From: an uncultured Tolumonas sp.
GTDB lineage: Bacteria; Pseudomonadota; Gammaproteobacteria; Enterobacterales; Aeromonadaceae
Assembly (NCBI RefSeq): GCF_963676665.1
Contig: NZ_OY781371.1
Coordinates: forward strand, 310,001-374,000
DNA: 64,000 nt
Direction of reading: 5' to 3'
Shown: piece by piece, positions 7,435 through 16,389 of the stretch
How positions within the stretch are numbered: the first letter of the stretch is position 1
Layout: every line of letters begins with the position of its first letter
The notes under the pieces: generated by a model
Database searches by the model: none
What the model saw: the letters and a program-made list of their open reading frames with translations, nothing else
What the model was told of the DNA's origin: nothing
Made by a program: the position numbers and the translations under genes

Positions 7435-8901
7435 ATGTTAGCCGAAAAACATTACCGTCCATTGCTGCATTTTACGCCTGCTTTTGGCTGGTTGAATGAC
7501 CCCAATGGATTAGTTTTCAAAGACGGTGAATACCATCTGTTTTATCAATATTACCCCTGCGATAGTGTTTGGGGGCCGATGCACTGGGGCCATGCGGTCA
7601 GCACTGATCTATTGTCCTGGACACACTTACCGATCGCATTAGCACCCGATGCGTTGGGCATGTGTTTTTCCGGCACCGCAACTGTTGACTATGGTGATAA
7701 ATCCGGTTGGTTTAATGGCAAAGATGGTCTGTTGGCCTATTACACCATTGCCGCAGAAAAACGCCCGGACGATGTCGATTTTCCGCAATCGCAAGGTTTA
7801 GCCTACAGCCATGACAATGGCCGCCACTGGACCAAATACAGTGGCAATCCGGTGATTGCGAACCCCGGTCTGCAAGATTTTCGCGATCCCAAAGTGTTCT
7901 GGCACACCCCAAGTCAGCATTGGATCATGGTGGTGACGACCGGCCAGCAAGTCAGTATCTATCGTTCTATCGATGCCAAAAACTGGCAATTCAGCTCATC
8001 GTTTGGTGACGGGCATGGTGCACATGATGAACGGGCGTGGGAATGTCCGGATCTATTTGAAATCAAAATAGAGGGCTGCTCGGAGAGTCGTTGGATCTTG
8101 ATTGTAGGCGTACAACGTGAAGCTTATGCGGGCGGCTCGGGTACGCAATATTTTGTCGGTCAGTTTGATGGCGAACGTTTCATTGATGAGCATTCGCCGG
8201 AAACCGTGTTATGGCTGGATCATGGCCGCGATTTCTATGCAACACAGACCTGGGCCGATCTTCCGCAAAGTGATGGTCGCCGTATCGCACTGGCGTGGAT
8301 GAGTTGCTGGCCCTATTCTAACCACACACCAACGCAAAGCTGGCGTTCGGCGATGAGCTTGCCGCAGGAACTCACCCTGAAACCAACGAATGAAGGGTTG
8401 CGATTACACCATGCCTTTATTCGTGAACTTGAGTCGGCGCATGTCGCTACACTGCCATTAGCTGATAAAACCTATGCAGCCTCGGCAACACTGCTGCAAA
8501 CCGAATGGGCAGATGCTGCTCGCTTAACGCTGAATGTCGCACTGGATGATAACAGCTCATGGTCACTGACGCCGTTGCAGGGCACACAGCTTATCCTGAC
8601 CACGCAAGATGGCCTTTTAACGCTACGTTGTCAGCGTTTTGCTACTTCTGGCGATGAGACCTATGCGCAACAATTTCCGCATGATTACAGCTTGGCATTA
8701 GGTGCTAACCGGAAGATTTCACTGGATTTATTGCTGGATCGCAGTTCGGTGGAGCTACTGCTGGATGATGGACGTTATGCGGTGACGAATCTGGCATTTC
8801 CCGAACAAGGGCCAAGTCACCGGTTCAGTGCCGAAGTGATTAGCGGTGCAGTAAGCGTGAATAATGCTCATTGGCATACGTTGGCTTTACCACAAACATA
8901 A
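7435..8901 (+). CDS. GH32 beta-fructofuranosidase / sucrose-6-phosphate hydrolase
   Basis: A 488-residue glycoside hydrolase family 32 enzyme that cleaves sucrose or sucrose-6-phosphate at the fructosyl bond. The nucleophile motif WLNDPNG is at about residues 20-26, the transition-state stabiliser is in FRDPKVF (aspartate), and the acid/base glutamate is in WECPDLF. A C-terminal beta-sandwich with LLLDRSSVELLLDDG follows. There is no signal peptide, so the enzyme is cytoplasmic. An AGGAG site precedes the ATG. The LacI-type gene follows 32 bp downstream, but no fructokinase or sucrose transporter lies nearby, so the uptake route and the choice between ScrB and CscA type remain open. Confidence 0.92.
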   Translation: MLAEKHYRPLLHFTPAFGWLNDPNGLVFKDGEYHLFYQYYPCDSVWGPMHWGHAVSTDLLSWTHLPIALAPDALGMCFSGTATVDYGDKSGWFNGKDGLLAYYTIAAEKRPDDVDFPQSQGLAYSHDNGRHWTKYSGNPVIANPGLQDFRDPKVFWHTPSQHWIMVVTTGQQVSIYRSIDAKNWQFSSSFGDGHGAHDERAWECPDLFEIKIEGCSESRWILIVGVQREAYAGGSGTQYFVGQFDGERFIDEHSPETVLWLDHGRDFYATQTWADLPQSDGRRIALAWMSCWPYSNHTPTQSWRSAMSLPQELTLKPTNEGLRLHHAFIRELESAHVATLPLADKTYAASATLLQTEWADAARLTLNVALDDNSSWSLTPLQGTQLILTTQDGLLTLRCQRFATSGDETYAQQFPHDYSLALGANRKISLDLLLDRSSVELLLDDGRYAVTNLAFPEQGPSHRFSAEVISGAVSVNNAHWHTLALPQT

Positions 8902-8933
8902 CAACCGGAAATGCAAAAATTAATGGAACGTCA

Positions 8934-9941
8934 ATGACAACAATAAGAGATGTCGCTCAGGTAGCGGGGGTATCCATTGCCACGATTTCCCGTGTACTGA
9001 ATAACTCAGATAAAGTATCACCAGATACAGCGGCACATGTGCGTGCCGTGGTGCAAGAGCTGGGTTATGTTTATAACCAGCCGCTTGGCGGTGGGCGAAA
9101 GAGTGTGGAAAAAACACCGTTGTTCGCCATTATTTTACCGACCTTGGCAAACCCGTATTTTGCCGAATTATTGGATATTGTTGAGCAGGAAGCGCAGCAC
9201 CTTGGGCGGGCGTTATTGGTTTTTAACTCTCGTGGCGATGTTCAACGCGAGCTGACGCTGATGAACGCGTGTCAGCAGTATAAAATTGACGGTTTGTTTA
9301 TCGTGCCGTGTTCACGCACGACTGAGCATATTGCCACACTTAATAGTCTGCCGTTCCCGGTGGTGGTATTAACACAACTGGTGGCGGAATTAACCAGCGT
9401 GGCGGTTGATCATGTGGAAGGCGGGGCTCAGGTTGCGGAACATCTGGTCAGCATGGGCCACACCGCGATTGGTTATTTAGGTTCCGTCGATGATGTGGAG
9501 CAGAAATTTGGTGGTTTCAGAGATCGTTTGGCTGCGCTCGGAGTCCCTCTTGAACCCGAAAACATTATTCAAACACCGGCACTGACGGCAATCGAATTGG
9601 CCGAGTGTTTTAATAACTATCTGGATACGCACCCGTCATTACCATTTTCCGCCATTTTTGCTTTTAACGATGTGGCCGCGCAACAAGTCATTGAAATATT
9701 ACTTCAGCGTGGTTATCAGGTGCCTGAGCAGGTGCTGGTGGTCGGGTTTGATAATACGTTGCTGGCAAAGGTGATGAACATTAGTAGTGTTTCCCAGCCA
9801 ATGCGTGAAATTGGTCACTTGGGCTGTCAGGAGATGATGCGGTTAGTGGAAGGAAAAGAGACTGATATTCATCATCTGACCTTATCGCCACGGCTGGTTT
9901 TACGCAGCAGCTCAGTCAAGGTGAATAAACGAAAACTTTAG
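8934..9941 (+). CDS. LacI-family regulator next to the GH32 gene
   Basis: A 335-residue LacI/GalR-type repressor: N-terminal HTH TTIRDVAQVAGVSIATISRVLNNS, a hinge region YVYNQPLG, and then a periplasmic-binding-protein-like effector domain (FAIILPTLANPYFAELLD... VVGFDNTLLAKV). I chose ATG 8934 because the HTH begins at once and GGAA lies 5 bases upstream; in-frame sequence further upstream runs into the GH32 gene. It probably controls the GH32 gene and itself, with a sucrose-derived ligand, by position. Its TAG stop overlaps the stop of the convergent hdfR gene. Confidence 0.88.
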   Translation: MTTIRDVAQVAGVSIATISRVLNNSDKVSPDTAAHVRAVVQELGYVYNQPLGGGRKSVEKTPLFAIILPTLANPYFAELLDIVEQEAQHLGRALLVFNSRGDVQRELTLMNACQQYKIDGLFIVPCSRTTEHIATLNSLPFPVVVLTQLVAELTSVAVDHVEGGAQVAEHLVSMGHTAIGYLGSVDDVEQKFGGFRDRLAALGVPLEPENIIQTPALTAIELAECFNNYLDTHPSLPFSAIFAFNDVAAQQVIEILLQRGYQVPEQVLVVGFDNTLLAKVMNISSVSQPMREIGHLGCQEMMRLVEGKETDIHHLTLSPRLVLRSSSVKVNKRKL

Positions 9942-10795
9942 ACGGTCTGAGTGCCAAGACGTAAAGGGCGATTGAGCAGCGCCTCTAATTGAGGTTGCTG
10001 TTCACTGCCATTGCGATAGGCCAGATAAATGGGTCGCGGCAGTACTTGTGCACCGTCGACAAAATGCAATTCGCCATTTTTTAAATGACTGGCAATAAAA
10101 TGCCGCGGCAGATAAGCAACACCACCGTGTTTGAGCAGATGATGTAACGCTTGCTGAACAGAGCTGGTCTGTAACGTCGGCATGCGCTGCAATAATTCCG
10201 CTGGTACGTTCGCTGAGCCCATATTGGTGCTCCAATCGAGCCAGATCACCGCTTGTTCATTCAACATGCTGGTATTTAAGCGCGGTGTGCGACTCACCAG
10301 ACAAAGCTGAAATTCCCCCACCTGACGCACGGTGACTTCATCAATTTTACTTGGTTCAGTCATCACCGCCAGATCGAGCGCGCGCTCTAAGAGCTGGCGG
10401 CAGAGTTGTTCACGGTTTCCCGTTTCCAACCGCATCGCCTGATCTTGCTGCTCGCTAAACCAGCCATCGAGCCATTGCTGTAATCCCATCTCCCAACATG
10501 CTTGCGGTGCACCAATTACCAGCTGATGCTGCATGGCATCATCTTTGGCTAAGGTCTGTTTTGCACGGCCTAAGGTCTGCAAAATAGTTTCCGCATAGGG
10601 CAGGAGATGTTCACCCGATTGGGTTAACTGAATATTGTTACGGTGACGAGCAAAAAGGCTAACGCCCAGCTGTTGTTCCAGCTGGCGAATGCGAAAACTC
10701 ACCGCCGATTGTGTGAGATACAAATTCTCGGCGGCGCGTCCGAAGTGACGGGTTTTGCTGACCTCAATAAAGGTACGCAGCAGATCCGTATCCAT
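9938..10795 (-). CDS. hdfR: LysR-family regulator HdfR
   Basis: A 285-residue LysR-type regulator. The N-terminal HTH (DLLRTFIEVSKTRHFGRAAE... SAVSFRIRQLE) is very close to E. coli HdfR, which represses the flagellar master operon flhDC and activates glutamate synthase. A LysR substrate-binding domain follows. Its ATG shares one base with the maoP stop (TAATG), so the two are translationally coupled. In E. coli the same two genes are neighbours but divergently transcribed, so the tandem layout here is a real difference. Confidence 0.86.
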   Translation of the reverse strand: MDTDLLRTFIEVSKTRHFGRAAENLYLTQSAVSFRIRQLEQQLGVSLFARHRNNIQLTQSGEHLLPYAETILQTLGRAKQTLAKDDAMQHQLVIGAPQACWEMGLQQWLDGWFSEQQDQAMRLETGNREQLCRQLLERALDLAVMTEPSKIDEVTVRQVGEFQLCLVSRTPRLNTSMLNEQAVIWLDWSTNMGSANVPAELLQRMPTLQTSSVQQALHHLLKHGGVAYLPRHFIASHLKNGELHFVDGAQVLPRPIYLAYRNGSEQQPQLEALLNRPLRLGTQTV

Positions 10796-11124
10796 TACTC
10801 CAGTGGCTCTTCTACCGTTTCGAAGCTACCTTCGTCGCCGTTAGAAGTGCACAGACGGTGTACGCGGCGTGGACCGATCACCTTGATATATTTCAACCAG
10901 ACTTTGGCAAACGGGTTGCCCGCGGCATCACCAGCGGTTACTCGTTCAACAAATGCAGTTTCTACATCATCTTTTGGCAGTCGTTTGCCTTGGTACAGTT
11001 CCATCATGGCATGCCCATGGCGTTCCAGCAGATCACTTTCACCAACAGTAAAATTACCGCTGCGACGAATGCCACGTGGGAAGTGTTGCAGATCGTTAAA
11101 ACGTTTTTCTGATTCAAAGCTCAT
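10795..11124 (-). CDS. maoP: Macrodomain Ori organisation protein MaoP (DUF413)
   Basis: A 109-residue protein of the DUF413/MaoP family: RFNDLQHFPRGIRRSGNFTVGE, then LLERHGHAMMELYQGKR, then a W-x-KY-x-K-x-I segment. E. coli MaoP acts with the maoS site, found beside maoP, to set long-range interactions of the Ori macrodomain. The pairing with hdfR is conserved, but both genes are on one strand here. A maoS-like site is not recognisable to me by eye. Confidence 0.85.
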   Translation of the reverse strand: MSFESEKRFNDLQHFPRGIRRSGNFTVGESDLLERHGHAMMELYQGKRLPKDDVETAFVERVTAGDAAGNPFAKVWLKYIKVIGPRRVHRLCTSNGDEGSFETVEEPLE

Positions 11125-11288
11125 GGCGTATGAGTACCTCTGTTATTCCATCGCGGGGAAGTATGTTCAGCATCGCGCATACTTAAAAATCGAGTTTTTT
11201 TTCTTTAAGATAAATTATTTTTATCAATGTACAATGTTACGTCTAACTGTATTTTTCTTGTACTGTTTGATCGCTATGGATAATTCGT

Positions 11289-12503
11289 TCAAGATTGCAT
11301 AATCCGCTGCAATAAATCGCTTTCGTGCAGTGCTCGCTTAATCAATGCATAACCACCCATCGTGCCTTGACCCTGAAAATGTGCCTGGTCTAAATGTAGC
11401 TCATGATGGAAATTAGGCAGTGACTGACGTTGAATTTGCTGCAGTAATGCCGGAAATAGCACCGCTGCACTTTGTACGATTTCACCTGCCAGCAGGATCT
11501 TTTCCGGGTTAAACAGATTGACCAGAATGGCTAATACCCGCCCCAGATTTTCTCCGGCCTGCCGAATGATTTGTACGGCGACCTGATCATTTCGGATCGC
11601 TGCCTGACAGATTTTCTCAATACTGAGATTTTCACTTTGTAGTGTGCTTTTGTGACCTTTCGCTAATAAAGCGCGGGTTTGTGCCATGATGGCTTTATTG
11701 GCAACCAGCGTTTCCAGACAACCAAAATTACCGCAATGGCATTGTTCACCAAATGGGTCGATCTGGATGTGACCAATTTCCCCGACGTTCCGGTTTTTAC
11801 CCAGTAACAATTGCCCGTTACTCACGATCCCAGAACCGGCGCCGTGATGAATACTCACTAAAATAAAGTCTTGGCAGCCTTTTGCTGCGCCCAGGTAATA
11901 TTCCGCTAAGGCCAATGCACGGGTGTCGTTACCGATATAAATCGGTAACTGAGTGATGCTTTGCAGGCGCTGAGCCAGCTCCAGATTAGCTATCTGGTGA
12001 TTCGGCGAATACAGCACGGTGCCAGTTTGTGGATCAACCAAGCCGGCCATGGTGATGGCGATGGCAATAAATTGTTGTTTGGCTTTGGCTGTTTGCAGAT
12101 GTTGCTGAATGGCTTGCTGCAAGGCTGCGACAATGCCTTCGGCATCATGCTGCACTAACGGAGTCACTGTATGCTGATGAATCGCGCCGGACAGATCCAT
12201 GACGCTGCATTGCAACTCTTCCCGGCCTAGGCGGCAGGAGATAAACAGAAAAGCGGCTTGTTCGGTGGTCAGCGATATGGCCGGGCGACCACCGGTTGAA
12301 GCCTGTTGCGCGACTTCTTTGATCAACCCGTTTTCAAGTAGTTGACGGGTAATATTAGTAACGCTGGCCGGAGCCAGCGCACTGATTTGGGAAATATCAA
12401 CACGGGAGATTGGGCCTTGTGTATCAATTAAACGATACACCAATGCCGCATTAACCTGCTTTAGCAGTTCATGATTGGCAACCCGTTCTCCGTGTGAACT
12501 CAT
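11289..12503 (-). CDS. nagC: N-acetylglucosamine regulator NagC (ROK family)
   Basis: A 404-residue ROK repressor. An N-terminal winged helix (ALVYRLIDTQGPISRVDISQISALAPASVTNITRQL) is followed by a sugar-binding ROK domain with the zinc site CHCGNFGCLE. NagC senses GlcNAc-6-phosphate and represses the nag genes. The gene overlaps nagA by 4 bases and is the last gene of nagBAC, as in enterobacteria. Expected targets are the nagB-nagE intergenic region and other amino-sugar genes. Confidence 0.93.
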   Translation of the reverse strand: MSSHGERVANHELLKQVNAALVYRLIDTQGPISRVDISQISALAPASVTNITRQLLENGLIKEVAQQASTGGRPAISLTTEQAAFLFISCRLGREELQCSVMDLSGAIHQHTVTPLVQHDAEGIVAALQQAIQQHLQTAKAKQQFIAIAITMAGLVDPQTGTVLYSPNHQIANLELAQRLQSITQLPIYIGNDTRALALAEYYLGAAKGCQDFILVSIHHGAGSGIVSNGQLLLGKNRNVGEIGHIQIDPFGEQCHCGNFGCLETLVANKAIMAQTRALLAKGHKSTLQSENLSIEKICQAAIRNDQVAVQIIRQAGENLGRVLAILVNLFNPEKILLAGEIVQSAAVLFPALLQQIQRQSLPNFHHELHLDQAHFQGQGTMGGYALIKRALHESDLLQRIMQS

Positions 12504-13651
12504 TCAACATCCTTTGTCCAGTGTCCGTTAACCATGGTATCCATGATCTTAAAATCTTTCGTCAGCAGCGTCAGGTTGGCGATGTAACCGGGCTGAATGG
12601 CGCCGAGTTTATCCGCTTCACCAATGGCGCGGGCAGGGTAGAGTGTGGCCATTCGAATGGCTTCATCTAGTGGCAAGCCTGCTTGCTCAACTAATAACTG
12701 CACACCTTCTACCATGGTCAGGGCCGAACCACCAAGTGTTCCGTTGCTATCTTCGCAGCGGCCGTTGCGTAAAAAGACTTCTGCACCACAAAAATCAAAT
12801 TTTTCGAAGCCGGCTGGTGGCATTGCGGCGGCAGTAGCATCAGTGACCAGACATAGCCGATCCCCCATGACTTTTTTCGCTAATCGCACATTAGCCCAGT
12901 GCACATGAAAACCATCAGCAACGACACCGGTATAAATATCATCACGATCATAAATAGCGCCGACAATGCCTGGGGTGCGGCCATTTTCAGTGGCGGTCAT
13001 CGCGTTATACAGGTGTGTGGCAAAACGAATACCCGCATCGAAACCCGCCATCGCTTGCTCATAGGTCGCGGCAGAATGGCCAATACTGACCGTCACACCC
13101 GCATCGGCGAGTTGGCGAATATGCCGTGCCTGATTTAGTTCCGGTGCCAAGGTTATTTTCTTCAACCACGGTGCTTGTTGACTCAGATAAGTAACCATAT
13201 CATCAGATGGCTGACGCAACTGCTCTTGCGGGTGAATACCTCGCCGTTTGGGGTTGGTATATGGCCCTTCCAGATGCATGCCTAACACCTGATGTTGGTG
13301 TTGCAGCATGAACTGTTTGGTGGCACTGAGCGCTTGTTGAATGACTTCATCGCTATCACTGATCAGTGTCGGCAAAAAGCTGGTAGTGCCGGAGCGTAGA
13401 TTAGTCCGTTGCATATGTGCCAGCGTCGCCACATCCGGCGTGTCATTAAACATCACGCCACCGCAACCATTTAGTTGCAGATCGATAAAACCAGGGCAGA
13501 GCAGATGACCCTGCATATCTTGTTGCGGCAGATCAGCGGGAAGTTCTGCCTGTGGTAACAGCGCGACCACTTTTCCTTCGGCAACCACAACGGCTGTATC
13601 CGTCAGCCGTTGATAACCTGTCAGGAGTACACTGTTACAAAGCGCGTACAT
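12500..13651 (-). CDS. nagA: N-acetylglucosamine-6-phosphate deacetylase
   Basis: A 383-residue amidohydrolase that converts GlcNAc-6-P to GlcN-6-P and acetate. Metal-site motifs visible are HLEGPYTNP (glutamate ligand), GHSAATYEQA and FATHLYNAM (histidine ligands), and the catalytic aspartate in LVTDATAA. The length matches E. coli NagA. An AGGAGG site precedes the ATG. It lies 10 bp downstream of nagB and overlaps nagC by 4 bases. Confidence 0.95.
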   Translation of the reverse strand: MYALCNSVLLTGYQRLTDTAVVVAEGKVVALLPQAELPADLPQQDMQGHLLCPGFIDLQLNGCGGVMFNDTPDVATLAHMQRTNLRSGTTSFLPTLISDSDEVIQQALSATKQFMLQHQHQVLGMHLEGPYTNPKRRGIHPQEQLRQPSDDMVTYLSQQAPWLKKITLAPELNQARHIRQLADAGVTVSIGHSAATYEQAMAGFDAGIRFATHLYNAMTATENGRTPGIVGAIYDRDDIYTGVVADGFHVHWANVRLAKKVMGDRLCLVTDATAAAMPPAGFEKFDFCGAEVFLRNGRCEDSNGTLGGSALTMVEGVQLLVEQAGLPLDEAIRMATLYPARAIGEADKLGAIQPGYIANLTLLTKDFKIMDTMVNGHWTKDVE

Positions 13652-13661
13652 GTTTTCCTCC

Positions 13662-14462
13662 TTAAAATTTTGCTAATTCAGCTGCTTCCAACTGCTGGAA
13701 GTAACGCAGTGTTTTCACTTTCAATTCCATCGTTGCGGCTTCATCACAAACCAGCAGGCCACGAGGATGCAGCTGCAGTGCGGATATCGTCCATAAATGA
13801 TTCACACTGCCTTCAATACCTGCTTGCACGGCGAGCGCTTTATTGTGCCCGGTAGCGAGGATCAGGATCTCTTCTGCGTCCATCAATGTGCCTACACCCA
13901 CGGTCAGAGCCAGCTTAGGGACTTGATTAATGTCATCATTAAAGAAACGTGCATTATCGATCAGGGTTTCTTGTGTCAGTGTTTTAATACGGGTACGCGA
14001 ACGCAACGAAGAGGCTGGTTCATTAAAGGCAATGTGGCCATCGCTGCCTACACCACCAAAAAACAGTTTAATGCCGCCAACCGCGGTGATCTTCGCTTCA
14101 TAGGCGGCACATTCTGCCAGCAGATCAGCGGCGGTACCATCCAGAATATTGATGTTTTCTTTTGGGATATCGACGTGATTAAAGAAATTATCAAACATGA
14201 AACGGTGATAACTCTGCGGATGATCGGCGTTTAAACCCACATATTCATCCATGTTGAAGGTGATCACGTTGGCGAAGCTGACTTCACCTTGCTGATACAG
14301 TTTGATCAATTGTTCATAGGTCGTCAGTGGGGTTCCGCCAGTTGGCAAACCCAGTACGAATGGACGTTCCGCAGTTGGTGCAAACTGATTAATACGGTCG
14401 GCAATATAACGGGCTGACCACAAACCAACCTGAGCTTTATCTTTTAACGGCAGCATACGCAT
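13662..14462 (-). CDS. nagB: Glucosamine-6-phosphate deaminase
   Basis: A 266-residue enzyme, exactly the E. coli NagB length when ATG 14462 is used ([13 protein letters not shown]); GGAGA lies about 10 bases upstream. It converts GlcN-6-P to fructose-6-P and ammonia. Catalytic motifs are TFNMDEYVG (active-site aspartate) and [17 protein letters not shown] (catalytic D/H pair). First gene of nagBAC, divergent from nagE across a 185-bp control region with CRP and possible NagC sites. Confidence 0.95.
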   Translation of the reverse strand: MRMLPLKDKAQVGLWSARYIADRINQFAPTAERPFVLGLPTGGTPLTTYEQLIKLYQQGEVSFANVITFNMDEYVGLNADHPQSYHRFMFDNFFNHVDIPKENINILDGTAADLLAECAAYEAKITAVGGIKLFFGGVGSDGHIAFNEPASSLRSRTRIKTLTQETLIDNARFFNDDINQVPKLALTVGVGTLMDAEEILILATGHNKALAVQAGIEGSVNHLWTISALQLHPRGLLVCDEAATMELKVKTLRYFQQLEAAELAKF

Positions 14463-14491
14463 TTTTGTGTTTCTCCATGAGGTCTCACTAC

Positions 14492-14512
14492 TTATTTTTA
14501 ATTGTGAATAAA
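14492..14512. promoter_or_regulatory. Possible NagC operator in the nagB-nagE region
   Basis: TTATTT and AATAAA flank an A/T-rich centre, resembling the A/T-flanked palindromic NagC sites of enterobacteria. It lies 30 bp before nagB. The match is by eye, without a scored matrix. Confidence 0.4.
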
Positions 14513-14565
14513 CATCCGCTAATTTGCAATGATCATCCGAAATGTTTTTGCATAAATGAGCTTTG

Positions 14566-14581
14566 TGTGGCATAAATCACA
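14566..14581. promoter_or_regulatory. CRP site between nagB and nagE
   Basis: TGTGG-CATAAA-TCACA matches the CRP consensus TGTGA-N6-TCACA in 9 of 10 half-site bases. It lies 66 bp before the nagE ATG and about 34 bp upstream of a possible GATAAT -10 (14607-14612). A 7-bp inverted repeat CTTAGTT / AACTAAG (14585-14607) sits between them. Confidence 0.7.
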
Positions 14582-14647
14582 GAACTTAGTTTATTGGATG
14601 AACTAAGATAATTGTGGGGCTGCACAAATGTACTTATGGAGGAAAAA

Positions 14648-16150
14648 ATGAATATTCTGGGTTATACGCAAAAACTCGGTAAAGCTATTATGCTGCCGAT
14701 TGCGATCCTGCCGATTGCGGCCATTCTATTGCGACTGGGTCAGGCTGATATGCTGAACATTCCCTTTATGGCGCAAGCCGGGGGCGCGATATTTGGTCAG
14801 TTACCGCTGTTGTTCGCGATTGGTATCGCAGTTGGCCTGTCAAAAGATGATGCGGGTGCTGCGGGTTTGGCGGGGGCGGCGGGTTATCTGGTATTAACGG
14901 AAGCGGCAAAAACCATTAATGCCGACATTAATATGTCGTTCTTCGGCGGTATCGTTGCGGGTATTGTGGCCGGTCATGCTTATAACCGTTTCCATGCGAC
15001 CAGTTTACCTGCTTATCTGGCCTTCTTTGGTGGTAAGCGTCTGGTGCCTATCATGACCGGCTTGATCTGTCTGGTGCTGGCGGGTGTCAGTGGGGTGGTA
15101 TGGCCTGCGATCCAACATGGTATTGATACGTTTGGTCATGCCGTAGCTACATCTGGGGCGATTGGTGAGTTTTCTTATGGTTTGTTAAACCGCGCTTTGA
15201 TTCCAGTGGGCTTACACCATGTGATGAACTCCATCTTCTGGTTTGGTCTTGGTGAATGTACCAAGGTGAGCTATGAGGTTGCGGGGGCTCTGCATAATAT
15301 CTGTCTGGCACCAGACGTGGTGAAAACCTTATCGGTTGGTGGTGTGGTTCCGGGCATTGACGGTGGTGTAATCAAAGATATCGCAGCTCAGGCTGCACGT
15401 GGTGACTTGAACCGCTTCTTCGCAGGTGATCATACTGCTGGCGTATTCATGACTGGTTTCTTCCCAATCATGATGTTTGGTTTGCCTGCAGCGGCACTGG
15501 CTATGTATCTGGCTGCGCCGAAAGATCGTCGTGCTCAGGTGGGTGGTCTGCTGTTGTCGGTTGCGCTGACTGCGTTCCTGACCGGGGTTACTGAGCCGCT
15601 GGAATTCATGTTCATGTTCCTGGCTCCGGCACTGTATGCAGCACATGCGGTATTGACCGGCCTATCGCTGGTGGTTACTAACTATCTGGGTGTGCTCGAC
15701 GGTTTTGGTTTCTCTGCCGGTCTGTTTGACTTTGTGATCAACTGGGGTCTGGCAACGAAACCGGCATTACTGCTGGTGATCGGTCTGGTGTTTGGCGCGA
15801 TTTATTTCACCGTGTTTTATACCGCCATCAAATGGTTTGATCTAAAAACCCCTGGCCGTGAAACCGATAATGATGATGTTCAAGTCGTTAGAGGTGCTTC
15901 TAAAGATATGCAGGCGTTAGCCAACAACTATCTGGTGGCATTGGGTGGTGAAGAAAACCTGACGCAAATTGATGCTTGTATCACTCGCCTGCGCTTATCA
16001 GTCCGCGATATGAAACAGGTTGATGACAAGGCACTAAAAGCATTAGGTGCCAGTGGTGTGGTGAAATTAAATGCCACTAACTTGCAGGTGGTGCTCGGCC
16101 CTCAGGCTGAAATCGTCGCGGGTGCCATGAAAGCGGCTATCGCAGGCTAA
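14648..16150 (+). CDS. nagE: N-acetylglucosamine PTS permease, EIICB
   Basis: A 500-residue PTS permease that imports GlcNAc as GlcNAc-6-P. Residues 1 to about 380 form the polytopic EIIC domain (GLHHVMNSIFWFGLGE, TGVTEPLEFMFMFLAP). The C-terminal EIIB domain carries the phosphorylated cysteine in IDACITRLRL. Unlike E. coli NagE (about 650 residues) there is no fused EIIA, so phosphate must come from a separate EIIA-Glc. ATG 14648 follows a GGAGG site. Divergent from nagBAC, followed by a terminator and glnS, as in E. coli. Confidence 0.94.
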   Translation: MNILGYTQKLGKAIMLPIAILPIAAILLRLGQADMLNIPFMAQAGGAIFGQLPLLFAIGIAVGLSKDDAGAAGLAGAAGYLVLTEAAKTINADINMSFFGGIVAGIVAGHAYNRFHATSLPAYLAFFGGKRLVPIMTGLICLVLAGVSGVVWPAIQHGIDTFGHAVATSGAIGEFSYGLLNRALIPVGLHHVMNSIFWFGLGECTKVSYEVAGALHNICLAPDVVKTLSVGGVVPGIDGGVIKDIAAQAARGDLNRFFAGDHTAGVFMTGFFPIMMFGLPAAALAMYLAAPKDRRAQVGGLLLSVALTAFLTGVTEPLEFMFMFLAPALYAAHAVLTGLSLVVTNYLGVLDGFGFSAGLFDFVINWGLATKPALLLVIGLVFGAIYFTVFYTAIKWFDLKTPGRETDNDDVQVVRGASKDMQALANNYLVALGGEENLTQIDACITRLRLSVRDMKQVDDKALKALGASGVVKLNATNLQVVLGPQAEIVAGAMKAAIAG

Positions 16151-16182
16151 AAACGTACAATTTGAACTCGTTTTACTCTATT

Positions 16183-16218
16183 AGCCACTGTCCGGCTTTC
16201 CGGCAGTGGCTTTGTTTT
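16183..16218 (+). terminator. Intrinsic terminator after nagE
   Basis: An AGCCACTG...CAGTGGCT stem with an extra CCGG/CCGG pairing forms a strong hairpin. It is followed by TTGTTTT, about 30 bp after the nagE stop. Confidence 0.8.
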
Positions 16219-16314
16219 ATGCGATAAATTATCTTATTTGCATGCTTATCGTACAAATAGTTAGCCAATCTGGTCTGCTTTCGCGATTCAAGCTTTTGAT
16301 TTGGTAAATACCTA

Positions 16315-16343
16315 TTGAGCGTAGTGTCATAAATATGGATGAT
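16315..16343 (+). promoter_or_regulatory. Possible glnS promoter
   Basis: TTGAGC and GATGAT are spaced by 17 bp, about 47 bp before the glnS start. It is the best sigma-70-like pair by eye in this interval. Confidence 0.35.
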
Positions 16344-16389
16344 ACTCGGTTAACGTATACAAAAAGATAATCACTATCCGAGGTGAATG

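Noticed and set aside
13797-14234. 145-codon plus-strand frame over nagB
   Set aside because: NagB on the minus strand is clear and full length, so this is a shadow.
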